Source of the DNA: Chloroflexota bacterium
GTDB lineage: Bacteria > Chloroflexota > Anaerolineae > UBA4142
Assembly: GCA_023381515.1 (NCBI GenBank)
Contig: JAMCQI010000110.1
Span: 74,175-138,174 of the forward strand
Length of the DNA: 64,000 nt
Reading direction: 5' to 3'
Shown here: one piece after another, positions 6,529 to 14,739 of the stretch
Layout: each line of letters starts with the position of its first letter
Numbering within the stretch: the stretch's first letter is position 1
Notes under the pieces: model-generated
Told to the model about the DNA's origin: nothing
Database searches by the model: none
The model's input: the letters and a program-made list of their open reading frames with translations, nothing else
Made by a program: the position numbers and the translations under genes

Positions 6529-9130
6529 TCATATCAGCTGGGACCGGTTGGTCCATCTCGCTCAGCAGCGTGGGCGCGATATCGTAGAGCCGCACCCCCT
6601 CCAGCTCCCGCCCGCCCCGGTTCTCTTTCGGGTCATAGTAGATGAACAGACCCTGCTGCGCATGGTTGGCATCGTCGGGGCCGGTGTCATTTTCAAAGGT
6701 GTAGAGCGAGTTGAGGCCCAGCGAGCCGACCGCCCGCCAGCCGAGATCCCCAAACAGGACGATGAGGTCTGGAGGAATGTTCTTCACCGACCGATACACC
6801 TCCTGCGGCTTGTACACCTTGGTCGCGAGGGGCTTGCCTTTGTCGTCCGGAATCGCCGCGAGTCTCGCGCACAGCTCATCCCGCACCTTTTCGTAATCCC
6901 CCGGCGGAATCACCCCTTGCGGCTCCCGCCCCTGAACATTCAAGAACACCCGCCCGTAATACCCTCCGCTCCCCCAGGCGCGGGTTTTCGCCCAGTTCAC
7001 CTTGACCTTCTCGAGCGGCACGAGCCCCTGTGGTTTTTCTTCCAGCACGAGATAGCCCTCGTTAATCAACCACTCGTTCAGGCAGATGCCTCCGTCCATT
7101 CGTTTCGCCCCGTGATCGCTCATCACCAGAACGCTTGTCTCCTCGTCGAGGAGTTCCAGCACGCGCCCGATCTCTCGGTCCAGCCAGACGTAATAGTCGT
7201 GAATCGAATTCTGAAAAGGATTGCCCGGCTCGTGCTTGGGATGAGCCGCATCGTGATACTTCCAAAAGGCGTGATGCAAACGGTCCACGCCAATCTCAAC
7301 CGTCATGAAGAAATCCCAGGGTTTGGTCTGGAGCAAGTGCCGGATGAGCTTGAAATGCCCTTCGGTCATCTCGTAAATCTTGCCGAGGAGCGCCTGCTTG
7401 TCGTCGCTGCGAAAGTTTGGGACGTCGACCAAGTAATCAGGGACCACCCGGGCAATCTCCTCCCGGAGGCTGTCGGGGTAGGTGTATTTCGAGTCGGTGC
7501 TCGGGGAGAGGAAGCAGCCCACCCGTCCCCCCTTTACCGGCTGAGGAGGGAAGGAAGGTGGAACCCCGACCAGATAGGACTCGCGGCCCGCGCGGCCGAG
7601 ATAATCCCAGACGGCGGGTGCGGTGATGGAGCGAGCGTTCGCAATCGTCAGCTTTTCGTAAGAATAGTCGGCCCGGTTGCGAAAGCCATAGACGCCGAGT
7701 TGGCCGGGGTCTTGCGAGGTCATGGAGCACATCCAGGCGGGGACGGTGATCGGGGGAATGACGGATTCGAGCTTGCCCCACACCCCTTGGCTCGCCAGCC
7801 GCTTCAAGTTCGGCAATTCGTCCCGGAACCGGTCAAAGACCAAAGACGGCTCGGCGCAATCGAGCCCGAGGACGAGGACGCGCTTTTTGGAAGGATGAGA
7901 GACGAGGGCGGGAGCATGAAGCGGGCTTGGTTTTGCTTCATCCTTCATCCCTCCGCCTTCATCCTTTGCTGCCATTCCCTCGATCAACACCCGGGCCACC
8001 TCCGGGCGGGTGAACTCGGGCGGGAGCATCTCCCCCCGGGTGAGCATCTGCCGCACCTGGGTGCCGCTGAGAATCAGGTGGTCCTCCTCGCCATGCGGGC
8101 AGGTCTTGGCCGACACGATCTGGCCGCACTTCTTGCAGTAAAAGGTGTGCTCGAAGAGGAGAGGGGTGATCCCAATCTCCTCGGGTTTGAATTCGTCAAA
8201 GATCTTTTGGGCATCGTAGGTTCCATAATACTGGCCCACGCCCGCATGGTCCCGGCCGATGATCATGTGGGTGCAGCCGTAATTCTTGCGGCAGAGGGCA
8301 TGGAAGATGGCTTCCCGGGGTCCGGCATAGCGCATGGCGGCGGGAAAGACGCCGAGGAGGACCCGGTCGGGAGGGTAATAGTCCCGCAGGAGTTCTTGGT
8401 AGCTCTGCATGCGGACCGAAGCCGGAATATCGTCGGGTTTGGTTTCGCCGACGAGGGGGTGGAGGAAGAGGCCGTCACAGATTTCGAGGGCGGTTTTTTG
8501 GATGTATTCGTGGGCGCGGTGGATGGGATTGCGGGTCTGAAAGGCGACAATGCGTTTCCAGCCGCGGGCGGCGAAGAGCTTGCGGGTCTCGAGGGGGGAG
8601 TGCCGGAATTCGGGGAATTCGGGGTGCTCGGGCAGGGCGAGCACGCGCACCTCTCCCCCCAGATAGACCTCGCCTTGTTGGTAGAGGCGGCTCACGCCTG
8701 GGTGCTTGACCTCCGTCGTCCGGTACACCTGCTCAGCTTCGTGCGTCTTGTCGTATTCAAACTTGTCGGCGAGTTGAAAAAGAGCGAGGGCCTGGCCGCT
8801 AGGGGAGGTGAGGGCGATCTCTTCTCCCACAGAAAGGGTCTTCGCCACCTCTCGGGAGACGGGGAGGGTGATCGGGAGACTCCAGACGAGGCCGCTCGCC
8901 AGGTGCATAGACTCGACCACCGAGAGGTAGTCCCGCTCGCCCAGAAAGCCTGTGAGGGGGGAGAGAGCTCCATTGGCCAAGAGTTCAAGGTCGGAGAGGT
9001 TGACCGGGTTCAAGGGAATTTGCTTAGCCGTGCGGGCGCGTTCGAGAGCGCGTTCCCGTTCCGCCCCGCGCAGCCACCGGTCCACCAGCACGCCGCCATG
9101 CGGCGCGATCTCGCCAATATAATCTGTCAT
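6500..9130 (-). CDS. sat: ATP sulfurylase fused to alkaline-phosphatase-superfamily phosphodiesterase
   Basis: Bifunctional 876-residue protein. Residues 1-385 are a Sat-type ATP sulfurylase (sulfate + ATP to APS + PPi) with [12 protein letters not shown] (198-209), the GRDHAGVG loop (292-299) and a zinc site C332/C335/C344. Residues 416-876 are a type I phosphodiesterase/nucleotide pyrophosphatase domain of the alkaline phosphatase superfamily. All expected metal and nucleophile positions are visible: D424 in VLGLDCAEP, nucleophile T462 in [22 protein letters not shown] and the late DANHAQQ histidine. The two halves are joined by about 29 residues encoded by heptamer repeats (7889-7970). The second domain could act on a nucleotide or on a phospho- or sulfo-ester; substrate unknown. 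A split at the repeat by assembly error is possible but the frame is open throughout. Confidence 0.9.
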   Translation of the reverse strand: MTDYIGEIAPHGGVLVDRWLRGAERERALERARTAKQIPLNPVNLSDLELLANGALSPLTGFLGERDYLSVVESMHLASGLVWSLPITLPVSREVAKTLSVGEEIALTSPSGQALALFQLADKFEYDKTHEAEQVYRTTEVKHPGVSRLYQQGEVYLGGEVRVLALPEHPEFPEFRHSPLETRKLFAARGWKRIVAFQTRNPIHRAHEYIQKTALEICDGLFLHPLVGETKPDDIPASVRMQSYQELLRDYYPPDRVLLGVFPAAMRYAGPREAIFHALCRKNYGCTHMIIGRDHAGVGQYYGTYDAQKIFDEFKPEEIGITPLLFEHTFYCKKCGQIVSAKTCPHGEEDHLILSGTQVRQMLTRGEMLPPEFTRPEVARVLIEGMAAKDEGGGMKDEAKPSPLHAPALVSHPSKKRVLVLGLDCAEPSLVFDRFRDELPNLKRLASQGVWGKLESVIPPITVPAWMCSMTSQDPGQLGVYGFRNRADYSYEKLTIANARSITAPAVWDYLGRAGRESYLVGVPPSFPPQPVKGGRVGCFLSPSTDSKYTYPDSLREEIARVVPDYLVDVPNFRSDDKQALLGKIYEMTEGHFKLIRHLLQTKPWDFFMTVEIGVDRLHHAFWKYHDAAHPKHEPGNPFQNSIHDYYVWLDREIGRVLELLDEETSVLVMSDHGAKRMDGGICLNEWLINEGYLVLEEKPQGLVPLEKVKVNWAKTRAWGSGGYYGRVFLNVQGREPQGVIPPGDYEKVRDELCARLAAIPDDKGKPLATKVYKPQEVYRSVKNIPPDLIVLFGDLGWRAVGSLGLNSLYTFENDTGPDDANHAQQGLFIYYDPKENRGGRELEGVRLYDIAPTLLSEMDQPVPADMIGKAITLGA
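7889..7970. repeat. Heptamer-period inverted array forming the Sat-phosphodiesterase linker
   Basis: TTCATCC-type heptamers in one orientation (7936-7970) face GGATGAG/GGATGAA-type words in the other (7889-7922). They encode the [15 protein letters not shown]...SHPSKK linker between two complete enzyme domains. Confidence 0.8.
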
Positions 9131-9159
9131 GTGTCTGAGAATACTCCGAAAAGAATATC

Positions 9160-9188
9160 GTCAATCACCGAATCACCTAATCACCCGC
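9160..9188. repeat. Short heptamer-period array upstream of sat
   Basis: TCAATCA-CCGAATC-ACCTAAT-CACCCGC: 7-bp spacing with drifting words, overlapping the 3' end of the CPBP remnant and lying in the leader of the sulfurylase gene. Confidence 0.6.
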
Positions 9189-9673
9189 GTACCAGCGGCC
9201 AAACGACGTGCCACGCCACATCGCCCCAAAAGTGGATTCCGACCGCGGCGATATAGCCATCTCGCATATAGCGCGCCCCCGCGACAATCCCCAAGATGCC
9301 GTTGAGCAAGAACAGTTCGACCAGAATAAAGGGCGGGAGTTGAGCAGGGCTGGAGACGTTCAGCAAGATCATCGCCGTGGGCAGGTGAGCGGCGCCAAAC
9401 GCCAGCGCAGCGATGATGTTTCCAATCCAGAGGGCCAGCGGCGTCGCCGACCAGTGCCGTAGAATCAGGTTTAGCAGGAATGCCCACAGGCCAAGGACAA
9501 AGAGGCGGAACAGGATTTCTTCGCCGATTCCGGCCGTGGCGGAAGCAATGATGGACAGCGGAAAGGCCGGCCGCAATTTCCTCGAACGGAAACCAGAGAT
9601 AGGTCACGAACGCCAAAAGCGCATCTGTGATCAAAAGGAGGGCAAAGACGAGCTGCTGCTTGCGCGTGTCCAC
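9181..9673 (-). pseudogene. CPBP-type intramembrane protease, frameshifted
   Basis: Two overlapping frames make one recognisable protein. The first frame gives MDTRKQQLVFALLLITDA...LWFPFEEI, an N-terminal membrane helix. The second, shifted near 9565-9580, gives FPLSIIASATAGIGEEILFR with the EExxxR motif of CPBP (Abi/Rce1-like) glutamic proteases, then FGAAHLPTA and GIHFWGDVAWH histidine motifs and a normal C-terminus. The protein is short for the family (about 165 against 200-280 residues). Either a one-base indel has inactivated it, or the assembly has an error, or the second frame starts on its own at the TTG near 9576. Confidence 0.6.
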
Positions 9674-10097
9674 TATGCATCCCGGCCGGCGTGGGTAGTT
9701 ATGATCTCTTGTGTAGCTTGGCGATTATAGCATATAGAGCAGAGACCACCAAAAGCGACTCTCCGGCTGTCCACGTCTGATATCTTTGACAGAGATAGAG
9801 CCGAGGCATCATTTCCCGGGTGCGCGGCACGGCATCGCTTGATCTTACTCCCTTCCAAACCGAACTACACTGGCTGCATTGAAAAACGGATGGGCCGAGA
9901 CTGATTGATAGAGGCATGCCTTAAAACACACATTCTGACAAGGCTTCGAGAAGCTGACCTGCGGCACGCACGCGGCGCTTTTGGCATTTTGGTTGACGAC
10001 AGCGCAAGGTATCTTCTTTTTCAGGCGTGCCGCTGCAGCGTATGATCCGTCTGCTGAACCCCCTGCGAGGACCCCCGGCGTTCATGCCCTACAAGGG
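9674..10097. other. Intergenic region without a recognisable gene
   Basis: No convincing ORF on either strand. The right part holds the first member of a direct repeat pair (9924-9947 and following) that flanks the toxin-antitoxin pair. A stretch ACCTGCGGCACGCACGCGGCGC resembles palindrome-rich intergenic elements but lacks clear borders. Confidence 0.5.
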
Positions 10098-10126
10098 TTG
10101 ACATCGGGTCGCCTCTTGGTTATACT
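10098..10126 (+). promoter_or_regulatory. Consensus promoter of the MazEF-type pair
   Basis: A perfect TTGACA (10098-10103) and TATACT (10121-10126) are spaced by 17 bases, with the antitoxin ATG 27 bases further on. It is one of the two strongest promoter matches in the window. Confidence 0.8.
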
Positions 10127-10150
10127 GCAAGTAGAAAGGAGGGTATAACC
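10118..10150 (+). promoter_or_regulatory. Inverted-repeat operator over -10 and Shine-Dalgarno
   Basis: GGTTATAC (10118-10125) and its exact complement GTATAACC (10143-10150) flank the transcription start and the AAAGGAGG ribosome site. This placement fits autorepression by the antitoxin. In RNA, the right arm lies directly before the ATG. Confidence 0.6.
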
Positions 10151-10152
10151 AA

Positions 10153-10407
10153 ATGCCAAACGTGAAAACGGCTATTTCGATCCAAAAATCGCTGTTTGAC
10201 CAGGCGGAGAAGATTGCCCGCAAGATGAAACTTTCCCGCAGCCACCTGTATGCGCTCGCGCTCGAAGACTATATCCACCGCGAGCAGAATCGAGAACTCC
10301 TCGCCCAAATCAACGCCGCTTATGCGGATGAACCGGACGCAACCGAAAAGACCTTACGGCTTAAGGCACGCGGCACGCATCGGCGCATTGTGAGGGGCGA
10401 ATGGTAA
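10153..10407 (+). CDS. MazE/CopG-type antitoxin
   Basis: Predicted RHH antitoxin and autorepressor of the following toxin. The 84-residue protein starts with VKTAISIQKSLFDQAEKIARKMKLSRSHLYALALEDYI, the beta strand plus two helices of a ribbon-helix-helix domain, and ends with a charged tail likely to wrap the toxin. AAAGGAGG lies 9 bases before the ATG. The stop overlaps the toxin ATG by 7 bases (ATGGTAA). The consensus promoter with inverted repeats upstream fits autoregulation. Confidence 0.82.
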   Translation: MPNVKTAISIQKSLFDQAEKIARKMKLSRSHLYALALEDYIHREQNRELLAQINAAYADEPDATEKTLRLKARGTHRRIVRGEW

Positions 10408-10757
10408 TCAGTCAGGGCGACATCTATTGGGTCGACCTGAGTGAACCGTCGGGCTCTCAACCCGGCTACAAGCATCCGCACGTAGTCATCCAAAACAATC
10501 TGTTCAATCGCAGTCAGGTTCGTACCGTCATCGTACTTGCGCTGACTTCAAACCTCAAACGCGCTGCCGCTCCCGGCAATGTGCTGCTCGAGGAAGGCGA
10601 GGCGCACCTTCCCAAGCAGAGTGTGGTGAATGTCTCCCAAGTCTTTACCGTAGACAAATCGCAACTGGACGAGTACATCGGAACTCTATCGTCTAAACGC
10701 GTACGCGAGATCTTGAACGGCATCAAATTGGTTATCGAACCACGCGAAACGGAATAA
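10401..10757 (+). CDS. MazF/PemK-family endoribonuclease toxin
   Basis: Predicted sequence-specific mRNA interferase. The 118-residue protein has the family fold markers: GDIYWVDLSEPSGSQPGYKHPHVVIQNN at the N-terminus, TVIVLALTSNLKRA in the middle, and LPKQSVVNVSQVFTVDKSQL towards the end, where the serine and threonine side chains of the active site are expected. The full family length is retained, so it is probably active. It overlaps the antitoxin gene by 7 bases. Repeat sequences on both sides of the pair suggest that it arrived as a unit. Confidence 0.9.
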   Translation: MVISQGDIYWVDLSEPSGSQPGYKHPHVVIQNNLFNRSQVRTVIVLALTSNLKRAAAPGNVLLEEGEAHLPKQSVVNVSQVFTVDKSQLDEYIGTLSSKRVREILNGIKLVIEPRETE

Positions 10758-10773
10758 CAAGCGGGGCTTCAGC

Positions 10774-10853
10774 AAACACACACGCCGACAAGCCTTCCCG
10801 TCTTTCATTCAGGCTCCGGGCAGGCTGACCTGAGGCGCGCTGCGCTCTAAACG
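10774..10853. repeat. Direct repeat copy downstream of the MazEF-type pair
   Basis: AAACACACA..CGACAAGCCTTC (10774-10797) and, after a 22-base insert, GGCTGACCTGAGGCGCGC correspond to AAACACACA..TGACAAGGCTTC (9924-9947) and AGCTGACCTGCGGCACGC upstream of the pair. About 19 of the first 24 positions agree. Nothing else is visible in the 250 bases after the toxin gene. Confidence 0.5.
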
Positions 10854-11008
10854 CCACTTATATGGAAATAGTCTGGTGTGAGCCAGCGCGTCGAAAAACA
10901 AAACCGCCGCACAGAGGCGACGGCTTGAGATATCGAGCAAATCGCGAATCTAATCGATTGGGTATCATGCGTCCCGTTCCGTAGTGTTTCGGCGTTCAAG
11001 AACGGGTG

Positions 11009-13819
11009 CTATTTCGCTTCGACGCGGATCCACTTGAATCCAGCCGCGAGATTCGGTTCCGTTGCCCCAATGCCGAGAACCAACTGCGCTGGCGCCGTTT
11101 CCCCGACCGCTTCCCGGGCGCTCCCCGGGGCCGCTCCCTTGACGCCAATCACCGCGTGTGACCACCGGAATTTGCCTCGCAAGTCTTGCGTCGCGCCGAT
11201 CGAATGCAGCGCGTCGACGGCCGCGGCCGTGAGATACCGCGAGGCCTCGTCCCGCACGGCGACAAGCACGATCCGGCCGCTGGGGATCCGATCGACGAAT
11301 TGGGCCAGGCGAGCCGATTCGCTTGCCGAGGAAAAGGTGTCGAAGGATGCACTCGCCTCGACCGCCCCGGACTGCGGATTGAGGACCACCACATTGTATC
11401 CGCGCCCGTTCGGCGAGACGTCGTTCCCATCCACGATAATGTGAGCGAAATCCCCCTGGTCCTGCCCGGCGCTCCGGACGACGATATTCACCGGCGACGC
11501 CGGCCCTTTCGAGGAGACGAGATTGCCGCTTGCCATTCGAGTGCCGGCCACCGGCGCGACGCGCTCGAATTGTAGAACTAACTCATTCATCCCCGGCTTG
11601 AGCAACCGCCCGGGAATGGCTACTCTGTTTTCGCAGTCCCCACAGCGGGTGATGACCGTTTGCCCGGCCGGTTCACCATTTGCGATGACAGTGACGCGTT
11701 GTTCGTCGAGGGAGGGTGGGAGGACCGCTTGGAACGAGAGCTGCGCCGCGCGGCCTTTCGTATCGAGCGGGACAAAGAGCCGTGCGCTGCTCCGCTGCGC
11801 CCAGACCAACGGCTCGTCGCTCAACGCGCCCCAGCCTTCGCCAAAATACAGGCGTGCGAGCGGAGCGCTTGAGGAGATCTCCACCTGGGAAGGGGCCCCT
11901 TCCGGGTCGACGCGATAGGCGACCGTTTCACCGGTCTCGTCGCTGACGTCGTAGAATTTCGTGACCGGCCAGGTCTCTTCGACATAGGTCCGCGCCGCTT
12001 CGAGGTTGGCCTCGTTCTCCTTCTCACGCGCCGAGTGCCATACGACATAGCGAACCCCGAAAAAGCGCAGCACCTCGGGCGCAAGCTGCTTGTCCTTTTC
12101 GCGCCGCGCATTGTCGACCGGATAGCCCGTCTCGATCGCGATGAGCGAATTGATGACCGGCGCCTCGGCGAAATATTGGAATTTCAGTTCCGGATTGCGA
12201 GAAGTGTTGCCGCCGAGGATGGGGTGCGCATGCTCCGTCTGGTACCACTGCTCGAACATCATCTCCTGGTCGAGCGGCCCCGTCATCCGAAAACCATTCC
12301 GCCAGGCGAGGGGAATCTCCAAGACGGAGAAATCCCCCTTGTCCTGCGCAATCGTCCCGTACACAGCGGGAATTTTGAAATCGGAAAGCGGGAGAGGAAC
12401 GGAAAGATGCTCGGTGCAAGTCAAAAGCAAAAAGGCAAAAGGCAAAACAAGGGCCCATCTTTGACCTTTCACCTTTAACTTTTCACTTGCCCACTGGAGG
12501 CCGTAGCCGACCAAAATCGCGAGTGCGAGCGTCAGCATGACGCTCCAGCGACTGGGATAGCGGTTGCCATTGACGATCGGAATCTGGAGCAAGAGGTTAA
12601 AGGGGAGAAAGGGCACCGCCCACGCCTGTCCGTCGATGCGCAGTTCGGGGCCGAGCGTGATGAGCAGGAAAATTGCCGCGAAAAGGCCCCAGATCCGCGC
12701 GGCCTTTACCTTCCAGAGCGCGACGACCGCCAGTGCCAGCGCGGCAAAACCGAGGTAGGCAAAGTTGGTGTAGGCAAAGTGGAATGGCGCCTGGAGCGAT
12801 CCCAGGAGCGGGTTCAGGTGGCTGGGGACGAGAAAACCCAAGAGATCGTTCGAAAAGACATCCGCAAACCCCGCGCGGCTCTGCAGAAAATCCCCTTCGA
12901 CACGCATATCCTGGAACATGGCTGCCAGAATCGGCGCCATGGGGATGACGAACACGACGGTCGCGACGGCGAATCCGCGCACGGCGAAGCGAAACTCGTT
13001 CCAGCGGCGCCGGTTCGCGATCGACCAATAGACGAGATAGATCACCGTGAAAAGAATGAGAAAGGATCCAAAGATGAATTCGCTGAGGGTCTGGAACAGA
13101 AGAAAGAGGCCAAGGAGAAAACCAGCCTTAATTTCAGATTGCGAGGGCTGGGCCCGGGTGAGTTTCAAGAGAAAGAGGATATAGAAGGGGATCCATTGGG
13201 AGGAGGCGATGTTGAACTGGCCCAACGAAGCATAGAGCATCTTGTTGGAGGAAAACGCGTAGAGCGCCCCGGCCGCAAAGGCCGCGAGGGCGAGAAAACT
13301 CGGATGATCACCCGTCTTTTCATTCCGCAATAGATATTGCACGAGCAGATACGTCCCAAAGCCGCCCAGGACGAAGGAGAGGAGTAGATTCACATTCGCG
13401 GCGACGACGAGGTTAAAGGCGAGTTGGAGAGGAAGGGCGACAAAAGCATTGAGGAGGGTGAGGGTATAAAACGCGAGGTTCAGCCCGATCGGATAGAACA
13501 TATAGTTCGTATAGATCGGGCTGGAACCCAAGTGGATCAAGGCATACGGCACCCACCACAGATTCCACGCGAGCGCCGGGTCATCGCTGCCGTCGCCGGC
13601 GACGTGTGTGGTCAAGTGCAGAACCAGGGGGAAAGTCAATACCACCGCCAGGAGGAGATAGGCGGTGAGCGCCAGGAGCTCCGAACGATGCCGACCGAGG
13701 CGCAAATCCGGTCGATGCCCAGAGCCAGTCTGGCGAGGTCCTGCGGGATCCGCCCTGGCGCTTTGCTCGGGAGTACCGAGCGGGACCGACTCGGAATGAT
13801 GATCAGCCGGTTGGCTCAT
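11009..13819 (-). CDS. Large multi-spanning membrane protein with extracytoplasmic C-terminal domain
   Basis: 936 residues. After a polar N-terminus (1-45), about twelve hydrophobic segments follow to about residue 470 (LLALTAYLLLAVVLTFPLVL, LAFYTLTLLNAFVALPL, ILFTVIYLVYW and so on). An early acidic pair in the first loop (VAGDGSDDPALAWNLWW) resembles GT-C glycosyltransferases and YfhO-like proteins. The last 450 residues are soluble and beta-rich, with two conserved-looking CGDCENR cysteines. Residues around SEKLKVKGQRWALVLPFAF come from a heptamer repeat (12419-12490). Probable role in transferring sugars from lipid carriers outside the cell, but no specific family can be fixed. Confidence 0.75.
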   Translation of the reverse strand: MSQPADHHSESVPLGTPEQSARADPAGPRQTGSGHRPDLRLGRHRSELLALTAYLLLAVVLTFPLVLHLTTHVAGDGSDDPALAWNLWWVPYALIHLGSSPIYTNYMFYPIGLNLAFYTLTLLNAFVALPLQLAFNLVVAANVNLLLSFVLGGFGTYLLVQYLLRNEKTGDHPSFLALAAFAAGALYAFSSNKMLYASLGQFNIASSQWIPFYILFLLKLTRAQPSQSEIKAGFLLGLFLLFQTLSEFIFGSFLILFTVIYLVYWSIANRRRWNEFRFAVRGFAVATVVFVIPMAPILAAMFQDMRVEGDFLQSRAGFADVFSNDLLGFLVPSHLNPLLGSLQAPFHFAYTNFAYLGFAALALAVVALWKVKAARIWGLFAAIFLLITLGPELRIDGQAWAVPFLPFNLLLQIPIVNGNRYPSRWSVMLTLALAILVGYGLQWASEKLKVKGQRWALVLPFAFLLLTCTEHLSVPLPLSDFKIPAVYGTIAQDKGDFSVLEIPLAWRNGFRMTGPLDQEMMFEQWYQTEHAHPILGGNTSRNPELKFQYFAEAPVINSLIAIETGYPVDNARREKDKQLAPEVLRFFGVRYVVWHSAREKENEANLEAARTYVEETWPVTKFYDVSDETGETVAYRVDPEGAPSQVEISSSAPLARLYFGEGWGALSDEPLVWAQRSSARLFVPLDTKGRAAQLSFQAVLPPSLDEQRVTVIANGEPAGQTVITRCGDCENRVAIPGRLLKPGMNELVLQFERVAPVAGTRMASGNLVSSKGPASPVNIVVRSAGQDQGDFAHIIVDGNDVSPNGRGYNVVVLNPQSGAVEASASFDTFSSASESARLAQFVDRIPSGRIVLVAVRDEASRYLTAAAVDALHSIGATQDLRGKFRWSHAVIGVKGAAPGSAREAVGETAPAQLVLGIGATEPNLAAGFKWIRVEAK
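12419..12490. repeat. Heptamer-period inverted array inside the large membrane protein gene
   Basis: TCAAAAG/GGCAAAA words at 12419-12447 face TTGACCT-TTCACCT-TTAACTT-TTCACTT words at 12461-12489. The insert is in frame and encodes a hydrophobic stretch plus a basic loop. Confidence 0.78.
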
Positions 13820-13942
13820 TGATTCATCGCAAGCCTTTCGCGGCGGTCGCGAGGGTGCCCGTAGAGTTCATCCTGCAGGCCCCTGCAAACGGCGCGGGAT
13901 CTAACGCCGCGCGAGATCATGGGTGCCGCGGGGCGGGACGCG

Positions 13943-14004
13943 ACCTTCATCCTTCATCCTTCATCCTTCTGCCTTTACTTCTGTCCTTCAGCCTTTACTT
14001 CCCG
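13943..14004. repeat. Heptamer array between tdk and the large membrane protein gene
   Basis: CTTCATC repeated about three times, then drifting words (CTGCCTTTACTTCTGTCCTTC) with the same period. It reaches the last codons of tdk (VKAEGQK), so the tail of thymidine kinase is repeat-derived. Confidence 0.72.
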
Positions 14005-14592
14005 CCCTGGGACGAGATGACAATGCCGGCAGCGCGCCTCATAGACCTCGCTCGCGCCGACGAGAATGACCGGGTCGTCATATCGAGCCGGGGCGCCGTT
14101 GATCAATCGCTGGGTCCGCGAGGCGGGCGCCCCACAGACAACGCAAATGGCCGAGAGCTTGTCCACCTGTTCGGCCTCGGCCATCAGGAGCGGCATCGGG
14201 CCAAAAGGTTCGCCGCGAAAGTCCGTATCCAGGCCGGCGATCATCACCCGGATGCCGCGGTCCGCGAGTTCATTCACCACCCGGGTGATGCTTGCATCAA
14301 AGAACTGGGCCTCGTCAATCGCGACGATCGTCGCCTTCGGATCGAGCTGTTCGAGGATCTGCTCTGCGCGCTGGACCGGGATGGCATCCCAATTCAACCC
14401 GTTATGCGAGGCGACCCGGCTCACCCCATAGCGCGTATCCAGATTGTGCGAAAAGACCTGCACGTGCTGCTTGGCAATCACCGCGCGTTTCAGGCGTCGA
14501 ATCAGTTCCTCCGTCTTGCCGGAAAACATCGAGCCGCAAATGAGTTCGATGTGGCCGCGCGAGCGGTCTCGTTCCCGGACATGGTCGTTCAT
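13975..14592 (-). CDS. tdk: Thymidine kinase
   Basis: Phosphorylates thymidine to dTMP for nucleotide salvage. The 205-residue type II enzyme has the P-loop [11 protein letters not shown] (K26, T27), the Walker-B and catalytic acid in AIDEAQFFD (E94), the lasso-domain zinc ligands C150/C153 (ICVVCG) and C188/C191 (RCRHC), and the thymidine-binding [13 protein letters not shown] stretch. It follows rpmE on the same strand but behind a terminator-like hairpin, so it may be only partly co-transcribed with the ribosomal genes. Confidence 0.95.
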   Translation of the reverse strand: MNDHVRERDRSRGHIELICGSMFSGKTEELIRRLKRAVIAKQHVQVFSHNLDTRYGVSRVASHNGLNWDAIPVQRAEQILEQLDPKATIVAIDEAQFFDASITRVVNELADRGIRVMIAGLDTDFRGEPFGPMPLLMAEAEQVDKLSAICVVCGAPASRTQRLINGAPARYDDPVILVGASEVYEARCRHCHLVPGREVKAEGQK

Positions 14593-14615
14593 CGGCAGGT
14601 CCTCCGTGTGGGAAT

Positions 14616-14644
14616 GAAAAGAGACAGAGGAGTCCTCTGTCTCT
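14616..14644 (-). terminator. Rho-independent terminator after rpmE
   Basis: AGAGACAGAGGA (14620-14631) and TCCTCTGTCTCT (14633-14644) are perfect complements, giving an 11-bp stem with a minimal loop. On the minus strand it is followed by TTTTC. It would end the rplU-rpmA-rpmE transcript just before tdk. Confidence 0.75.
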
Positions 14645-14739
14645 CAAATTTCCTTGAACCCCCCTTGCGCAAAACGATGCGGGCATTCCTTGAGTTCGCC
14701 TCAAGATGGCTGCCCACCACGCAAAGGTACGCAATCGCC

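Noticed and set aside
6458..9256. 932-codon plus-strand ORF opposite the sat fusion gene
   Set aside because: It is the antisense shadow of a GC-rich gene; it lacks recognisable domains while the minus strand has complete Sat, phosphodiesterase and CysC motifs.
9920..10860. attC-like (integron) sites around the MazEF-type pair
   Set aside because: The flanks are palindrome-rich and GC-rich, but no convincing RYYYAAC/GTTRRRY core pair can be placed at the right positions, and no integrase gene is present.
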